A DNA stretch of 64,000 nt from Pleurodeles waltl (lineage: Eukaryota > Chordata > Amphibia > Caudata > Salamandridae), in contig NC_090440.1 of the NCBI RefSeq assembly GCF_031143425.1, forward strand, positions 337,159,844 to 337,223,843, given 5' to 3'. Shown here in pieces: positions 45,862-58,952 of the stretch; position 1 is the first letter of the stretch, and each line of letters opens with the position of its first letter. Made by a program: the position numbers and the translations under genes. The notes beneath the pieces are model-generated. The model was given only the letters and a program-made list of their open reading frames with translations. It had not been told where the DNA came from and searched no databases.

Positions 45862-48800
45862 GGCTTAGCTAGAGGCCAAAATCTACATGTTGGCACTTTG
45901 CAAAAAACACCTCTGTTTTCTGTGAAAAAATGTGATGTGTATACGTTGTGTTTTGGGCCATTTCCTTTTGTGGGCGCTAGGCCCACCCACACAAGTAAGG
46001 TACCATTTTTATCGGGAGACTTGGGGGAACGCTGCGTGGAAGGACTTTTGGGGCTCCTCTCAGATTCCAAAACTTTCTGTCACTGAAATGAGAGGAAAAA
46101 GTGTTTTTTTGGCCACATTTTGAGGTTTGCAAAGGATTCTGGGTAGCAGAACCTGGTTAGAGCCCCACAAGTCACCCCATCTTGGATTCCCCTAGGTCTG
46201 CAGTTTTAAAAAATGTGCTGGTTTGCTAGGTTTCCCCAGGTGCTGGCTGAGCTAGAGGCCAAAATCCACAGGTAGGCACTGTTTTCAGTGAAAAAATGTG
46301 ATGTGTCCACGTTGTGTTTTGGGCCATTTCCTTTCATGGGCGCTAGGCCTACCCACATAAGTGAGGTGCCATTTTTATTGGGAGACTTGGGGCAACGCTG
46401 GGTGGAAAGAAATTTGTGGCTCCTCTCAAATTCCAGAACTTTCTGTCACCAAAATGTGAGGAAAATGTGTTTTTTTAGCCATATTTTGAGGTTTGCAAAG
46501 GATTCTGGGTAACAGAACCTGGTCAGAGCCCCACAAGTCACCCCATCTTTGATTCCCCTATGTCTCTAGTTTTCAAAAATGCACAGGTTTGGTAGGTTTC
46601 CCTGGGTGCCGGCTGAGCTAGAGTCCAAAATCTACAGGTAGGCACTTTGCAAAGAACACCTCTGTTTTCTGTCAAAAAATGGGATGTGTCAACGTTGTGT
46701 TTTGGGCCTTTTCTTTTCGTGGGTGCTAGGCCTACCCACACAAGTGAGGTACCATTTTTATCGGGAGACTTGGGGGAACGCTAGGTGGAAGGAAATTTGT
46801 GGCTCCTCTCAGATTCCAGAACTTTCTGTCACCGAAATTTGAGGATTTTTTTTTTTTTAGCCAAATTTCGGTTTAAAAAGCATCTGGGTAACAGAACCTG
46901 GTCAGAGCCCCGCAAGTCACCCCCATCTTGGATTCCCCTAGGTCTCTAGTTTTAAAAAATGCACAGGTTTCGTAGGTTTCCCTAGGTGCCGGCTGAGCTA
47001 GGGTCAAAATTCTACAGGTAGGCACTTTGCAAAAATCACCTCTGTTTTCTGTCAAAAAATGGGATGTGTCCACGTTGTGTTTTGGGGCATTCCCTGTTGC
47101 GGGCGCTAACCCTACCCACACAAGTGAGGTATTATTTTTATCGGGAGACTAGGAGAAACTGGGTGGAAGGAAATTTGTGGCTCCTCTCAGATTCCAGATC
47201 TTTCTGTCACCGAAATTTGAGGAAAATGTGTTTTTTTTAGCCAAATTTTGAGGTTTGCAAAGGATTCTGGGTAACAGAACCTGGTCAGAGCCCCACAAGT
47301 CACCCCATCTTGGATTCCCCAAGGTCTCTAGATTTAAAAAATGCACAAGTTTGGTAGGTTGCCCTAGGTGACGGCTCAGCTAGGGGCCAAAATCTACAGG
47401 TTGTCACTTTGCGAAACGCACCTCTGTTTTCTGTCAAAAAATGGGATGTGTCCACGTTGTGTTTTGGGTCATTTCCTTTCATGGGTGCTAGGCCTACCCA
47501 CACAAGTGAAATACCATTTTTATTGAGAGACTTGGGGGAACGCTGGGTGGAAGGAAATTTGTGGCTCCTCTCGGATTCCAGAACTTTCTGTCACCGAAAT
47601 GTGAGGAAAATGTGTTTTTTGGCCAAATCTTGAGGTTTGCAAAGGATTCTGGGTAACAGAACCTGGTCAGAGCCCCACAAGTCACCCCATCTTGGATTCC
47701 CCTAGGTCTCTAGATTAAAAAAATGCACAGGTTTGTTTGGTTTCCCTAGGTGCCGGCTGAGCTAGGGACCAAAATCTACAGGTAGGCACTTTGCAAAAAA
47801 AAACTCTGTTTTCTGTCAAAAAATGGGATGTGTCCACGTTGTGTTTTGGGCCATTTCCTTTCGTGGGCGCTAGGCCTACCCACACAAGTGAGGTACCATT
47901 TTTATCTGGAGACTTGGGGGAGCACTAGGTGGAAGGAAATTTGTGGCTCCTCTCAGATTCCAGAACTTTCTGTCACCGAAATTTGAGGAAAATGTGTTTT
48001 TTTAGCCAAATTTTGGGGTTTGAAAAGGATTCTGGGTAACAGAACCTGGTCAGAGCCCCACAAGTCACCCCATCTTGGATTCCCATATGTCTCTAGTTTT
48101 CGAAAATGCACAGGTTTGGTAGGTTTCCCTAGGTGCCGGCTTAGCTAGAGTCCAAAATCTACAGGTAGGCACTTTGCAAAAGACACCTCTGTTTTCTGTC
48201 AAAAAATGGGATGTGTCCACGTTGTGTTGTGGGGCATTTCCTTTCGTGGGCGCTAGGCCTACCCACACAAGTGAGGTACCATTTTTATCGGGAGACTTGG
48301 AGAAACGCTGGGTGGAAGGATATTTGTGGCTCCTCTCAGATTCCAGAACTTTCTGTCACCGAAATGTGAGGAAAATGTGTTTTTTTAGCCAAATTTTGAG
48401 GTTTGCAAAGGATTCTGGGTAACAGAACCTGGCCAGAGCCCTACAAGTCACCCCATCTTGGATTCCCCTAGGTCTCTTAATTTAAAAAATACACAGGTTT
48501 GGTAGGTTTCCCTAGGTGCCGGCTGAGCTAGGGGCCAAAATCTACAGGTAGGCACTTTGCAAAGAACACCTCTGTTTTCTGTCAAAAAATGGGATGTGTC
48601 CACGTTGTGTTTTGGGCCTTTTCCTTTCGTGGGTGCTAGGCCTACCCACACAAGTGAGGTACCATTTTTATGGGGAAACTTGGGGGAACGCTGGGTCGAA
48701 GGAAATTTGTGGCTCCTTTCAGATTCCAGAACTTTCTGTCACCGAAATGTGAGGAAAATGTGTATTTTTATCCAAATTTTGAGGTTTGCAAAGGATTCTG

Positions 48801-51328
48801 GGTAACAGAACTTGGTCAGACCCCAACAAGTCACCCCATATTGGATTCCCCTAGGTCTCTAGATTTATAAAATACACAGGTTTGGTAGGTTTCCCTAGGT
48901 GCCGGCTGAGCTAGAGGCCAAAATCTGCAGGTAGGCACATTGCAAAAAACACCTCTGTTTTCTGTCAAAAAATGGGATATGTCCACGTTGTGTTTTGGGG
49001 CATTTCCTCTCGTGGGCGTTAGGCCTACCCACACAAGTGAGGATCCATTTTTTTCGGGAGACTTGGGGGAACGCTAGGTGGAAGGAAATTTGTGGCTCCT
49101 CTCAGATTCCAGAACTTTCTGTCACCAAAATTTGAGGATTTTTTTTTTTTTAGCCAAATTTGGGGTTTGAAAAGCATCTGGGTAACAGAACCTGGTCAGA
49201 GCCCCGCAAGTCACCCCCATCTTGGATTCCCCTAGGTCTCTAGTTTTAAAAAATGCACAGGTTTCGTAGGTTTCCCTAGGTGCCGGCTGAGCTAGGGTCA
49301 AAATTCTTCAGGTAGGCACTTTGCAAAAAACACCTCTGTTTTCTGTTAAAAAATGGGATGTGTCCAGGTTGTGTTTTGGGGCATTCCCTGTTGCAGGCGC
49401 TAACCCTACCCGCACAAGTGAGGTATCATTTTTATCGGGAGACTTGGAGAAACTGGGTGGAAGGAAATTTGTGGCTCCTCTCAGATTCCAGATCTTTCTG
49501 TCACCGAAATTTGAGGAAAATGTGTTTTTTGGCAAAATTTTCAGGTTTGCAAAGGATTCTGGGTAACAGAACCTGGTCAGAGCCCCACAAGTCACCCCAT
49601 CTTGGATTCCCCTAGGTCTCTAGATTTAAAAAATGCACAGGTTTGTTAGGTTTCCCTAGGTGCTGGCTGAGCTAGGGGCCAAAATCTACAGGTAGGCACT
49701 TTGCAAAAAAAACCTCTGTTTTCTGTCAAAAAATGGGATGTGTCCACGTTGTGTTTTGGCCCATTTCCTTTCGTGGGTGCTAGGCCTACCCACACAAGTG
49801 AGGTACCATTTTTATTGGGAGACTTGGGGTAACGCTGGGTGGAAGAAAATTTGTGGCTCCTCTCAGATTCCAGAACTTTCTGTCACCGAAATGTGAGGAA
49901 AATGTGTTTTTTTAGCCAAATTATGAGGTTTGCAAAGGATTCTGGGTAACACAACCTGGTCAGAGCCCCACATGTCACCCCATATTGGATTCCCCCAGGT
50001 GTCTAGTTTTCATAAATGTGCTGGTTTGCTAGGTTTCCCCAGGTGCTGGCTGAGCTAGAGGCCAAAATCCACAGGTAGGCACTGTTTTCTGTCAAAAAAT
50101 GGGATGTGTCCACGTTTTGTTTTGGGGCATTTCCTGTTGCGGGCGCTAGGCCTACACACACAAGTGAGGTATCATTTTTATCGGGAGACATGGAGAAACG
50201 CTGGGTTGAAGGATATATGTGGCTCCTCTCAGATTCCAGAACTTTCTGTCACCGAAATGTGAGGAAAATGTGTTTTTTTAGCCACATTTTGAGGTTTGCA
50301 AAGGATTCTGGGTAACAGAACCTGTCAGAGCCCCAAAAGTCACCCCATCTTGGATTCCCCTAGGTCTCTAGATTTAAAAAATGCACAGGTTTGGTAGGTT
50401 TCCCCAAGTGCCGGCTGAGCTAGAGTCCAAAATCTACAGGTAGGCACTTTGCAAAAAACACCTCTGTTTTCTGTCAAAAAATGGGATGTGTCCACGTTGT
50501 GTTTTGGGCCATTTCCTTTCGTGGGCGCTAGGCCTACCCACACAAGTGAGGTACCATTTTTATCGGGAGACTTGGGGGAGCGCTAGGTAGAAGGAAATTT
50601 GTGGCTCCTCTCAGATTCCAGAACTTTCTGTCACCGAAATTTGAGGAAAATGTGTTTTTTTAGCCAAATTTTGGGGTTTGAAAAGGATTCTGGGTAACAG
50701 AACCTGGTCATAGCCCCACAAGTCACCCCCATCTTGGATTCCCCTAGGTCTCTAGTTTTAAAAAATGCACAGGTTTGGTAGGTTTCCCTAGGTGCCGGCT
50801 GAGCTAGAGTCCAAAATCTACAGGTAGGCACTTTGCAAAAAACACCTCTGTTTTCTGTCAAAAAATGGGATGTGTCCACGTTGTGTTTTGGGGCATTCCC
50901 TGTTGCGGGCGCTAGGCCTACCCACACAAGTGAGGTATCATTTTTATCGGGAGACTTGGAGAAACGCTGGGTGGAAGGAAATTTGTGGCTCCTCTCAGAT
51001 TCCAGATCTTTCTGTCACCGAAATTTGAGGAAAATGTGTTTTTTTTGCCAAATTTAGAGGTTTGCAAAGCATTCTGGGTAACAAAACCTGGTCAGAGCCC
51101 CACAAGTCACCTCATCTTGGATTCCCCTAGGTCTCTAGATTTAAAAAATGCACAGGTTTGGTAGATTGCCCTAGGTGCCGGCTGAGCTAGGGGCCAAAAT
51201 CTACAGGTAGGCACTTTGCGAAAAACTCCTCTGTTTTCTGTCAAAAAATGGGATGTGTCCACATTGTGTTTTGGGCCATTTCCTTTCGTGGGTGCTAGGC
51301 CTACCCACACAAGTGAGATACCATTTTT
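45862..51328. repeat. 383-bp satellite array, left block (about 14 units)
   Basis: The anchor CACCTCTGTTTTCTGTCAAA recurs at about 46659, 47038, 47421, 47806, 48186, 48569, 48952, 49331, 49717, 50461, 50845 and 51229, that is, every 379-385 bp. Two units (near 46240 and 50040) share a TTTGC...CACCTCT deletion. Each unit can be read as a 67-82 codon frame on both strands, interrupted differently in different units. Confidence 0.92.
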
Positions 51329-51348
51329 TATTTTTTTTTATTTTATTA

Positions 51349-52192
51349 AAGGTATAGAGCAGTACAAATATATAGTGAATATTTTCACAATTTTTCCTTT
51401 TTCGCATTAAATATTTCTGTAATAGATATATACACGAATGCAATCTGACAACAATTTCTGGCCCAGTAAGCATGACATTATAAACACATTTGGGATGATA
51501 GTCTTGCAGCAGAGGAGCAATGAATAGGGGTGTCTTATGAATTAAGAGTGGTGGAAGATAGAGAGAAAAGAGGAAGCAGGGGTTAGGGGGTTTAGGGAAG
51601 GGAGGGGGATTGCTGAGTGTGAGGACTATTGGATGCATAGAGGAGGAGGGATTATTGTCCCCATGTCAGCCGTAATTCTCCGTCCGTCGTGACTTCTCCC
51701 TCGGGGGCAGTCAGTTTTAGGGTTTGGGCTTTTTGTTTGTGATATAGGTTAACATGAGGGTAAGGGTTCCTGCCTCTATTGGGGGTTGGTGCTGAGAAGA
51801 GGTTGTATAGGAGAGGGGGTGATGAGGCCGTCTATAGCGGCTTATTCATTATTACAGATTCTTTTTTAAGTTATACGTTCTTCTTGCGTATTTTGTTGTC
51901 CTGGAATGGATTGTGTGGGGGGACCGGGAGAAGAGTCTAATGTGGTTATCTAAGTGGGACAACTGGAGAGTGGGAGAAGAAAAGGGAGAGAGTGGGGTGA
52001 GCAACCATATAAGAGAGGGGAAGAATAGAAGAGGAAGGTGTAAAGAAGTAGGCAACATGGCTTATGAGGGGGGGAACTATTTCTCTCAAACCTTTTGTCA
52101 TTGGCCCTCCGCCAGCTGCTTTATGACTTCATCAAAAATGGGTGCCAGACTTCCTCAAATTGTTCTGTTTGGTCCTGTAAGTTATGGATCAC
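51349..52192 (-). other. L1 3' UTR
   Basis: About 0.84 kb between the ORF2 stop and the A-tail, with purine-rich stretches on the plus strand (51540-51650, 51900-52080). Nothing coding. Confidence 0.6.
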
Positions 52193-55100
52193 TCATTCAT
52201 GGGTGGCTGTTTGATACATGGCAGTCATCCATTCTGTCGGCGTGGGGGCAGTACTAGCCCTCCAGTGCCGAAGCACACATATTTTGGCCGTGGCAAATGC
52301 AGTGTGTAGTAACCTTTTTTGGGCACATGTTAGGGAGGGGAACAGGCGTATGTCATGTAGGAGAATAAGTGATGGAGGAGTCGGGTTTGGGATCTGGATA
52401 ACATCCAGCAGGGTCTGGCGTACTGCATCCCATAGGGGCTGTATCGCCGGACAGTGACATAGGATGTGGAGTAGATCGCAATGGGGTTCTATACATCTCC
52501 AGCACTTTGCATGTGTTAGCAGTCCTGCCCTAAAAAGTTTAACGGGGTCCAGTACCAATCTTGTAGAACTTTAAATAGGCAGAATTTCAGTCGGGCTTCG
52601 CGTACTCCCCTGTCTAGGGCTTCTAGTATGTCTGACCATTCTTCTTCTGTGTAGGTTAACCCAAGTCTGTCCTGCCATTTTAAACATAAACGTTCAAGGA
52701 TGGGTTGCGAGTAGAGATGATTTGTTAGTTCGGTGTAAAGGCCCGCCATAACGCCTTTGTGTCGGCCCCATTTCTGAAGGTAAGTGACAATGGGTGAGGT
52801 TTTACAGGTCCCTGGGGGAGCCCCTAGCGAGCTGACCATTAAATGTTTAAGCTGCAGGTATCTCCATTCTTGATTACTATGGATGGCGAACTCCTCCTGG
52901 AGAAAATATTTCCGTCTATTTTATGGGATATGTTATGGATTCCTGCCTCGGACCATTGGGGCCACAAGAGGGGGCTCCCTCCTATTTTTATGTTTTTATT
53001 CCCCGCTATAGGGGCCTGGGCGTGCAGAGAGGGGTGTATGTCCAGCAGGCGATGGGCTCTGCGCCATGCTGTGTCGGTGGCTTTGAGGATGGGATTAGGC
53101 GGGGAAGGGTGGTCGGTGTATATCCCTCCCATCGTGTGTTGTCCTCTTAGGAGTCTCTCTGTGACTACCCATTGTGGTGGATCCGGCGTGTCTGGGAGAG
53201 TGTATGCTAACTGTGAAATTTGTAAAGCTAGTGAGTATTGTTCTATTGAGGGTAGGCCTAAACCTTCATAGGGGCGTCGGGCTAGGTTAGTTGCCGGCTT
53301 CAGTCTCGGGCGTAGGGAGCCCCACACAAAGGCCCTCATAGATGCGTCAATCGAACGGAGTATAGGGAGGGGTACCTGTAGGGGGAGCATGCCCAAGACG
53401 TATGTAAAGCGTGGTAATGTAGTCATTCTAACTGCTTGTGTCCTTCCCCACATAGACAGACCCAGTAATGACCATTTAGCAAAATCCTGTTTCATTTTTG
53501 ATATAAGGGGATCTAGGTTATCTCTAACTATATGTTCCAGGCCTCGGTTGATATACGTTCCTAGGTATTTGAGGCGAGTCGGCGTCCATTGGAATGGCAG
53601 ACCATGCACTGCTGCTCTCGTTGTCATTCGGGATAGAGGCAGTGCTTCACTTTTGTCCCAGTTTACCCGGTATCCCGATAGAGGCGCGAATTCCTCTATG
53701 GTGGAAAGCAGTGTGGGTAAGGATGTTTCTAGGTCAGTCAGGGTTAATAGGATATAATCTGCATATAGATAAATTTTAGATAAGCCCCCGGTTATTTGAA
53801 TACCTTTTATCTGTTGGGAGTTCTGTATAGTAGCTGCCAGGGGTTCCATGGCCAATAGGAATAGGAGTGGCGACAGGGAACAGCCCTGGCGAGTGCCTCT
53901 TCCAATGGGGAAGGGGTCTGATAGGAAGCCCCCACAATTAACCTGTGCTGAAGGATGGTCATATAATAAGCGTACTTTAGAGATGAATTGTTCCCCTAGT
54001 CCAAAGTGTTTCATGGTGGTGAATAAATAGGGCCATTCGATGCGGTCAAATGCTTTCTCTGCATCTAAGGATAATGCAAGGGCTTCGTCGGGCATATTTA
54101 GAGCTTCCAGTAGTGTATGATAGAGAGTGCGCATGTGGTTTCTGGAGGAACGGCCGGGCACAAACCCCATTTGGGTGTTATGGATCAAAAATGGTATCAC
54201 TTTACGCAGGCGTGCTGCTAGAATGCTGGCTAGGAGTTTGACGTCTCCATTCAAGAGGGAGATGGGGCGATAGCTGCCACAGAGGAGGGGATCTTTCCCT
54301 GGTTTAGGTAGAACGACAATTGTGGCCCTGTTGGATAAGGCTCCTAGGGAGCCTTCCTGGCATGCTTCGGTTAGTGCTCCGTGGACTGCATTGATTGCCT
54401 CTTCCCCGGCCCATTTATAGAATTCCGCAGTGAATCCATCCTCTCCTGGAGATTTATGATAGGGGAGATTTGTTACAACTTGTGTTAACTCCTCTCTGCT
54501 GATATCACCGTCTAAGAGGGTTCTGCCTGCTTCCGTCAAGCGGGGTAGGTTGGCCGTACTAAGAAATGTCTCTATCTGTGTCTGATCAGAGGACATTTCC
54601 GGCGTGTAAAGGTGCCGGTAGTACTTAGCAAATTCATTCACGATATCTTGTGGACGAGTTAGCACTGCCCCAGATGAGGATGTTATGGCCGAAATGGCGG
54701 AAACTGCCTCTCTTTGTCGGAGCTGGGCCGCTAGGAGGCGTCCTGCTTTTTCTCCTTGTTCGTAATGATGGTCTCGCAGTTTTTGTAGTGCGAATTTTGC
54801 CTGGGACGTGAATAGTTCATTGTGTGCTATTCTGGCTTGTTCAAAGGAGTGGCGTAGTCTAGGGGACGGTTGAGTAGTATACTGTTTAGTGAGATTCTGG
54901 ATTGTGGTCTCTATGATGGTTTGACGGGCGATTCTGTCTTTGTTGGCCAATGCTGCGTCTCGCATCATATTGCCTCTCAGTGTCGCCTTTGCCTCTGCCC
55001 ATAAGATCCTTTTGGAGGTCACAGTACCTTTGTTCTCTGTCATATATGTAGATACGTGTGCTCTTAATTGTTCCTTCCCTTGGGGGGAGCGATATCTGCG

Positions 55101-55907
55101 CACCACAAGGCGCCACGGTTTTCGGCCCTGGGGGGACAGGCCTATCTGAATCAAAGTTAGTACTGGGGAGTGGTCTGAAAGGCCACTGTCCAGAATACTG
55201 GAATCCAGCACTCCGGGGATTACAGTGTGTGACACCAAAAAGTAGTCCAAACGTGATTGGGTGCCGTGGACAGCCGATAAAAAAGTGTATTCCTTGTCTT
55301 TCGGGTGTTGTATTCTCCAACAGTCCACTAGGTCGACGTCCGTCGTTATGTCTGTCAGGAGGGCTCTGTCGTGGTTGTTGCCTATATCAATGGGGCCTGT
55401 CCTGTCCAGTATTGCGTCTTGGGCAAGGTTCCAGTCTTCCCCGATTATATACCGGGCTGTCCCGATTTCTGTCAAGATGCGTTTTAGTTGTAGGAAGAAT
55501 GCGCGTTTTGAACCGGTTGGTGCATAGACGGAGCCCACGCATAGGAAAGTATTTCCCATTTTTACTTTAACGAATGTGTATCTTTCTTCCGTATCGCTCC
55601 ATGTTTTAATGATTGTAATCGGGAGAGATTTTCGCATTAATATAGTCACCCCACACTTGCGAGGTGTGCAGCTCCCAGGTTCTTGGTTCACTTGGTAGCA
55701 GCTATGAACAACCCTCCCTACCCAGTCCCGCTTAAGTTTGTCGGATTCTAAAGTATCAAGGTGAGTCTCCTGTATTAAGGCAATGTCTGCTTTTTTGGAT
55801 TGAAGGTAGGACAATATTTTTTTCTGTTTAACATAGCTCGTCATGCCATGTACATTCCATGAGATGATACGCAGTGGCCGTGTCCCTTGAAGGGTTCTCC
55901 TCGACAT
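52193..55907 (-). pseudogene. L1 ORF2: endonuclease-reverse transcriptase, lightly broken
   Basis: It nicks target DNA and reverse-transcribes L1 RNA in the nucleus. The first frame gives 1022 codons. The endonuclease domain runs about residues 12-250: RIISWNVHGM with N18, LIQETH with E47, IIGEDWNLA, SRLDYFLVS and SDHSPV. The reverse transcriptase runs about 500-800: LLNGDVKLLASILAARLRKV, FVPGRSSRNHMRTL, LSLDAEKAFDRIEW, GTRQGCSLSPLLFLLAMEPL and the catalytic box YLYADYILL. The last box should be YADD; codon 718 is TAT (53754-53756) in place of GAT, removing a catalytic Asp. Frameshifts near 52900 and 52545 split the C-terminus, which still carries CWRCIEPHCDLLHILCHCP, the L1 C-terminal Cys/His motif. 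The start ATG fits: the endonuclease begins 12 residues later. L1 family placement is confident. Confidence 0.92.
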
Positions 55908-57820
55908 CTTTGAACAGGTGTACCAGGTCGCGCTTGTTTCAGTGCCAACCCTAGCGGGGGGGAGGGAAGTGCCACCTATCCCTTTTGTTCAAATAAGAAT
56001 TGTGTTTGTTATGGTACGATGGGTTATGGGAGGAGGGGTTGCAGCTGGCGGGGGTCGGAGATGCACGCTATGGAAGAGAAAATGAGAGAGAAGGTTGAGG
56101 TTGGAGAGGGGAGGGGAGAGGAGAGGCGAAATATGTAGGAGAAGAGGGAGATATAAGAAAGAGAAGAGAGAAGAAAAAAAAAAAAAAAAAAAAAGGAAGG
56201 AAGGGAGGGAGAGAAGGCTGGAGGACCTGCCTCCTTAGCTAGTTCAATAGACGGCGGGTCCGGTTCCTCTCGGGGCTCACGCGTCGTTGGGATGGTCCCT
56301 ATTGGGGGGGGCAAAGGAGGGGCCGGGAGGGGGAGGACAGTTGACAGTCGGCTATCCACATGTTAATGACAATGAGATGCGTAGGGATCTTGGCTGTGTA
56401 TCAAGGGTCAAGGGGCAAGTCTAACACTTATTGCCGATGGGTTGTGATGGTTGTCATGTTATGGTTAATCGTTTATATGACTGGGATATGTGGTTTTGGG
56501 GGTAGGAAGGGTGGGAGAGTAGTGGGTTATCTTGTGGCTAGGTGGTATTGCTGCAGGTACGGTTAACTGTTTGTGAGAGGCGACAGCCGGCTGGGGGGGG
56601 GGAGGAGGGAGGGATGGACGGGAAAAGTTTGTACAGGGTGGGACTTGGTTTATGTTACATTATTTCTGGTGTTTCTGAAAATAGGGGAAGGTGAGGGTGT
56701 GCAGGGATAATGTAATGGGGGGAGGGTCCTGTGGTGGTATTGTCGGGCGAGGACAGGGTTTACAGAAAGGATAGGGTATTCAATTAATGGAAGATTGGGG
56801 CGGGAAGGGAGTGGAAGTAGCAGAGGGGCGAACGGAGTTATGTAACGTTAGTACCTTTGTGGATAGAGGTGCAGAGAGTTTTAGGTACACAATATTCCCC
56901 AGGTCTCTCTCCCTCGCCCCAACATCACATTTTTATCTACTTCAACATTTGTATAACCTATTAATTCTTATTAACATTATACATCCTTATGACTATTATT
57001 ACTTTATTATGTTATAAGCTTTGGATCTGGGTATCGGTCTATACATCGTGCAGTGAGCAGTGAATGCAGCATAGTTCCATGGTGTGCGAGGGCATTGTGT
57101 GGCCTGCCTCCTTGCTGATGTCCTGTCAAGTATTATTACTTCATAATACTGTTATGGGGTGCATAATAAACGGGTGCCGACCGTTTAGTAGTGTGGTGCA
57201 TATTACCCTTATAGTCGTCCTTCCTAGAGGGAGTTCACAGGCGTCCGTGATGGATGATCTGTGGGCGGTTGAGTACATCCCGGAAGGTGGTATGTACCTT
57301 ATTTGTGTTGCGATACCTTGATGTGTGGGGTCCCATGTAATTGTGCTATGCTGTATTGTGTCATCTTGTGTGGGTTTGGTGTGTGGTGCTAACTGGTCTA
57401 TTGGTATTCAATGGGTCATATTATGTTGCATGTGTCTCGGGGGATAGATTAGAATATCCTTTTGTATCCTAATCGCGGTCCCGTAGGTCCTGGTCTAGGC
57501 TCTTATGGAGTCCAAAAGAGGGGGGGAGGTCTAGCCCTTACGAGGGTATGTGTGTTCTGTCATACACCCAAGGCGGGTAACAGTTTTTACCCATCGTAAG
57601 ACCTTATACCGGGTTACAGTGTACATGTGCTTTTGGGATGGCAAGTGTAAACAACTATATTAACGATCATAATGCAATTATAAACAATTATAAAGATTAT
57701 AAAAAAGGCACGCATATATATGAACTGATTAGATACTCATCCGTCCCCAGTTTCAAGAGTTTCTGCGATTGTCTTGGTTTAGGCAAATGTCTTTTTTGTG
57801 TGTGGGATCATGTCTTCTTC
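55908..57820 (-). other. Long inter-ORF spacer of the L1
   Basis: 1.9 kb without a conserved frame between ORF1 and ORF2; most L1 elements have tens of bases or an overlap here. It contains a T/C-rich tract on the minus strand (plus-strand A-run 56173-56194 and GGAAGG repeats) and AT-rich parts. It may be an extra 5' leader for ORF2, a later insertion, or lineage-specific. Confidence 0.55.
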
Positions 57821-58952
57821 TCAAGGGGGCTTAGTCGTTGGTTTCAATGGGGAACGAGATTTGTCCTTTTCCGATAACTGGGTGTGGGTTACCACAGCGC
57901 GCAATACTTGGCCCCTGTCATCATGAGATCTGGCCATTCTCTCTATGTCTCTACCTCTTTGTCCGACTCCAGTGTCACATAGGGCCATGTCCGTCTTTTC
58001 CTGTCCTGGGGGTAGGTTTCCTTCATTGACGCCTCCGTTGTCATGCGAACCGTTTGTGCTGGTAGAGTCCATTGATTGGGGTTGGAAGGAGTCTAGAAAT
58101 AGTTGCAGTTCTTCGGGGTTGTAGAAATCCGTAGACACTCCGTTTTTAGTGACCCACATTCTTGCGGGGTCGAAGAGGCCGTATTTTATCTCCAGTTGAC
58201 GCAGTCGGGGTCGTAGAGCTAGGAAGGCCTTTCTGCGGTCATTAGTTTCCTAGTCGGCGGTTATGCGGATGTCATTCTGATCCATTTGGAAGGGTCCATG
58301 TTTGCGTGCCACTTGTAGTATTTGAAGAGTCTGGGTGTGTCGTAGTAAGCATGCGATGATTGGTCGGGGTCTTGAGGGGTTGCCGGGGCGCTTTGGTCCT
58401 ACTCGACGCGCCCGTTGGAATTTTATCGGTGGGTCGAACTCCAATGAGGTCAGTTTTGGAAGGGCAGATCTCAGGAAGGATTGCACATCCACGCGTTCTT
58501 CATTTTCCGGTATCCCATGTGGGCGTGTATTATCTCTCCGGCTCCTATCCTCCATGTCTGTTAGTTTACTCCTCAGATAGAGGAGGTCTTGGTCTTGGTC
58601 CGGGGACATGGTGGTCTGTGCCTCTACAAAATCCCATGCGTTGTTCCAGTCCAGTTACTCTGGATTGAAAGCCTGCAATTTCAGCTCGCATAGGTTTGGT
58701 CTCTAGCGTTAGTGAGGTTATAGAGGCGTCCATCCCCTCTATGCGGCGACTGACAGTGGTGATTTCCTGTAATATCCTGTCCATTGTTGTGGTATGGCTC
58801 TTTTCTGCCATTGTGGTGGTTTCAGTTGGAGGTGATGATGTTTGGGGGTTGGTTGTGGTAGAGGCTAAGCGTTTATGTTGGAGTGCTTTCAAGAATAATA
58901 ACTGTTGTGCGGGCTTACTGGCGGATTTTTGATTCAGTTTGTTACCGGGCAT
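57821..58952 (-). pseudogene. L1 ORF1: RNA-binding coiled-coil protein, broken
   Basis: ORF1p coats L1 RNA as a trimer. It starts MPGNKLNQKSASKPAQQ with a basic, low-complexity N-terminus. A coiled-coil segment follows with heptad spacing (MDRILQEITTVSRRIEGMDA, ITSLTLETK, IAGFQSRVTGLEQRM). After a frameshift near 58620 come DLLYLRSKLTDMEDRSRRDN, the L1 RNA-recognition-like domain (IPENEERVDVQSFLRSALPK, FDPPIKFQRARRVGPK, RPRPIIACLLRH) and a C-terminal domain with RKAFLALRPRLRQLEIKYGL and MWVTKNGVSTDFYNPEELQLF. An in-frame TAG lies at about 58250, between these last two domains. The coiled coil, RRM-like and C-terminal domain order is that of L1 ORF1. The C-terminus has an extra acidic/Ser-rich tail. 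Confidence 0.85.

Noticed and set aside
45898..51310. Repeated 67-82 codon frames on both strands of the 383-bp satellite (for example MWVGLAPTKGNGPKHNVDTS)
   Set aside because: They recur only because the DNA unit recurs. Starts, lengths and frames vary between units, both strands are open equally, and no domain is recognisable.
52839..55570. Plus-strand frames of 60-170 codons across the L1 ORF2
   Set aside because: They are antisense to a reverse transcriptase gene with clear motifs on the minus strand.
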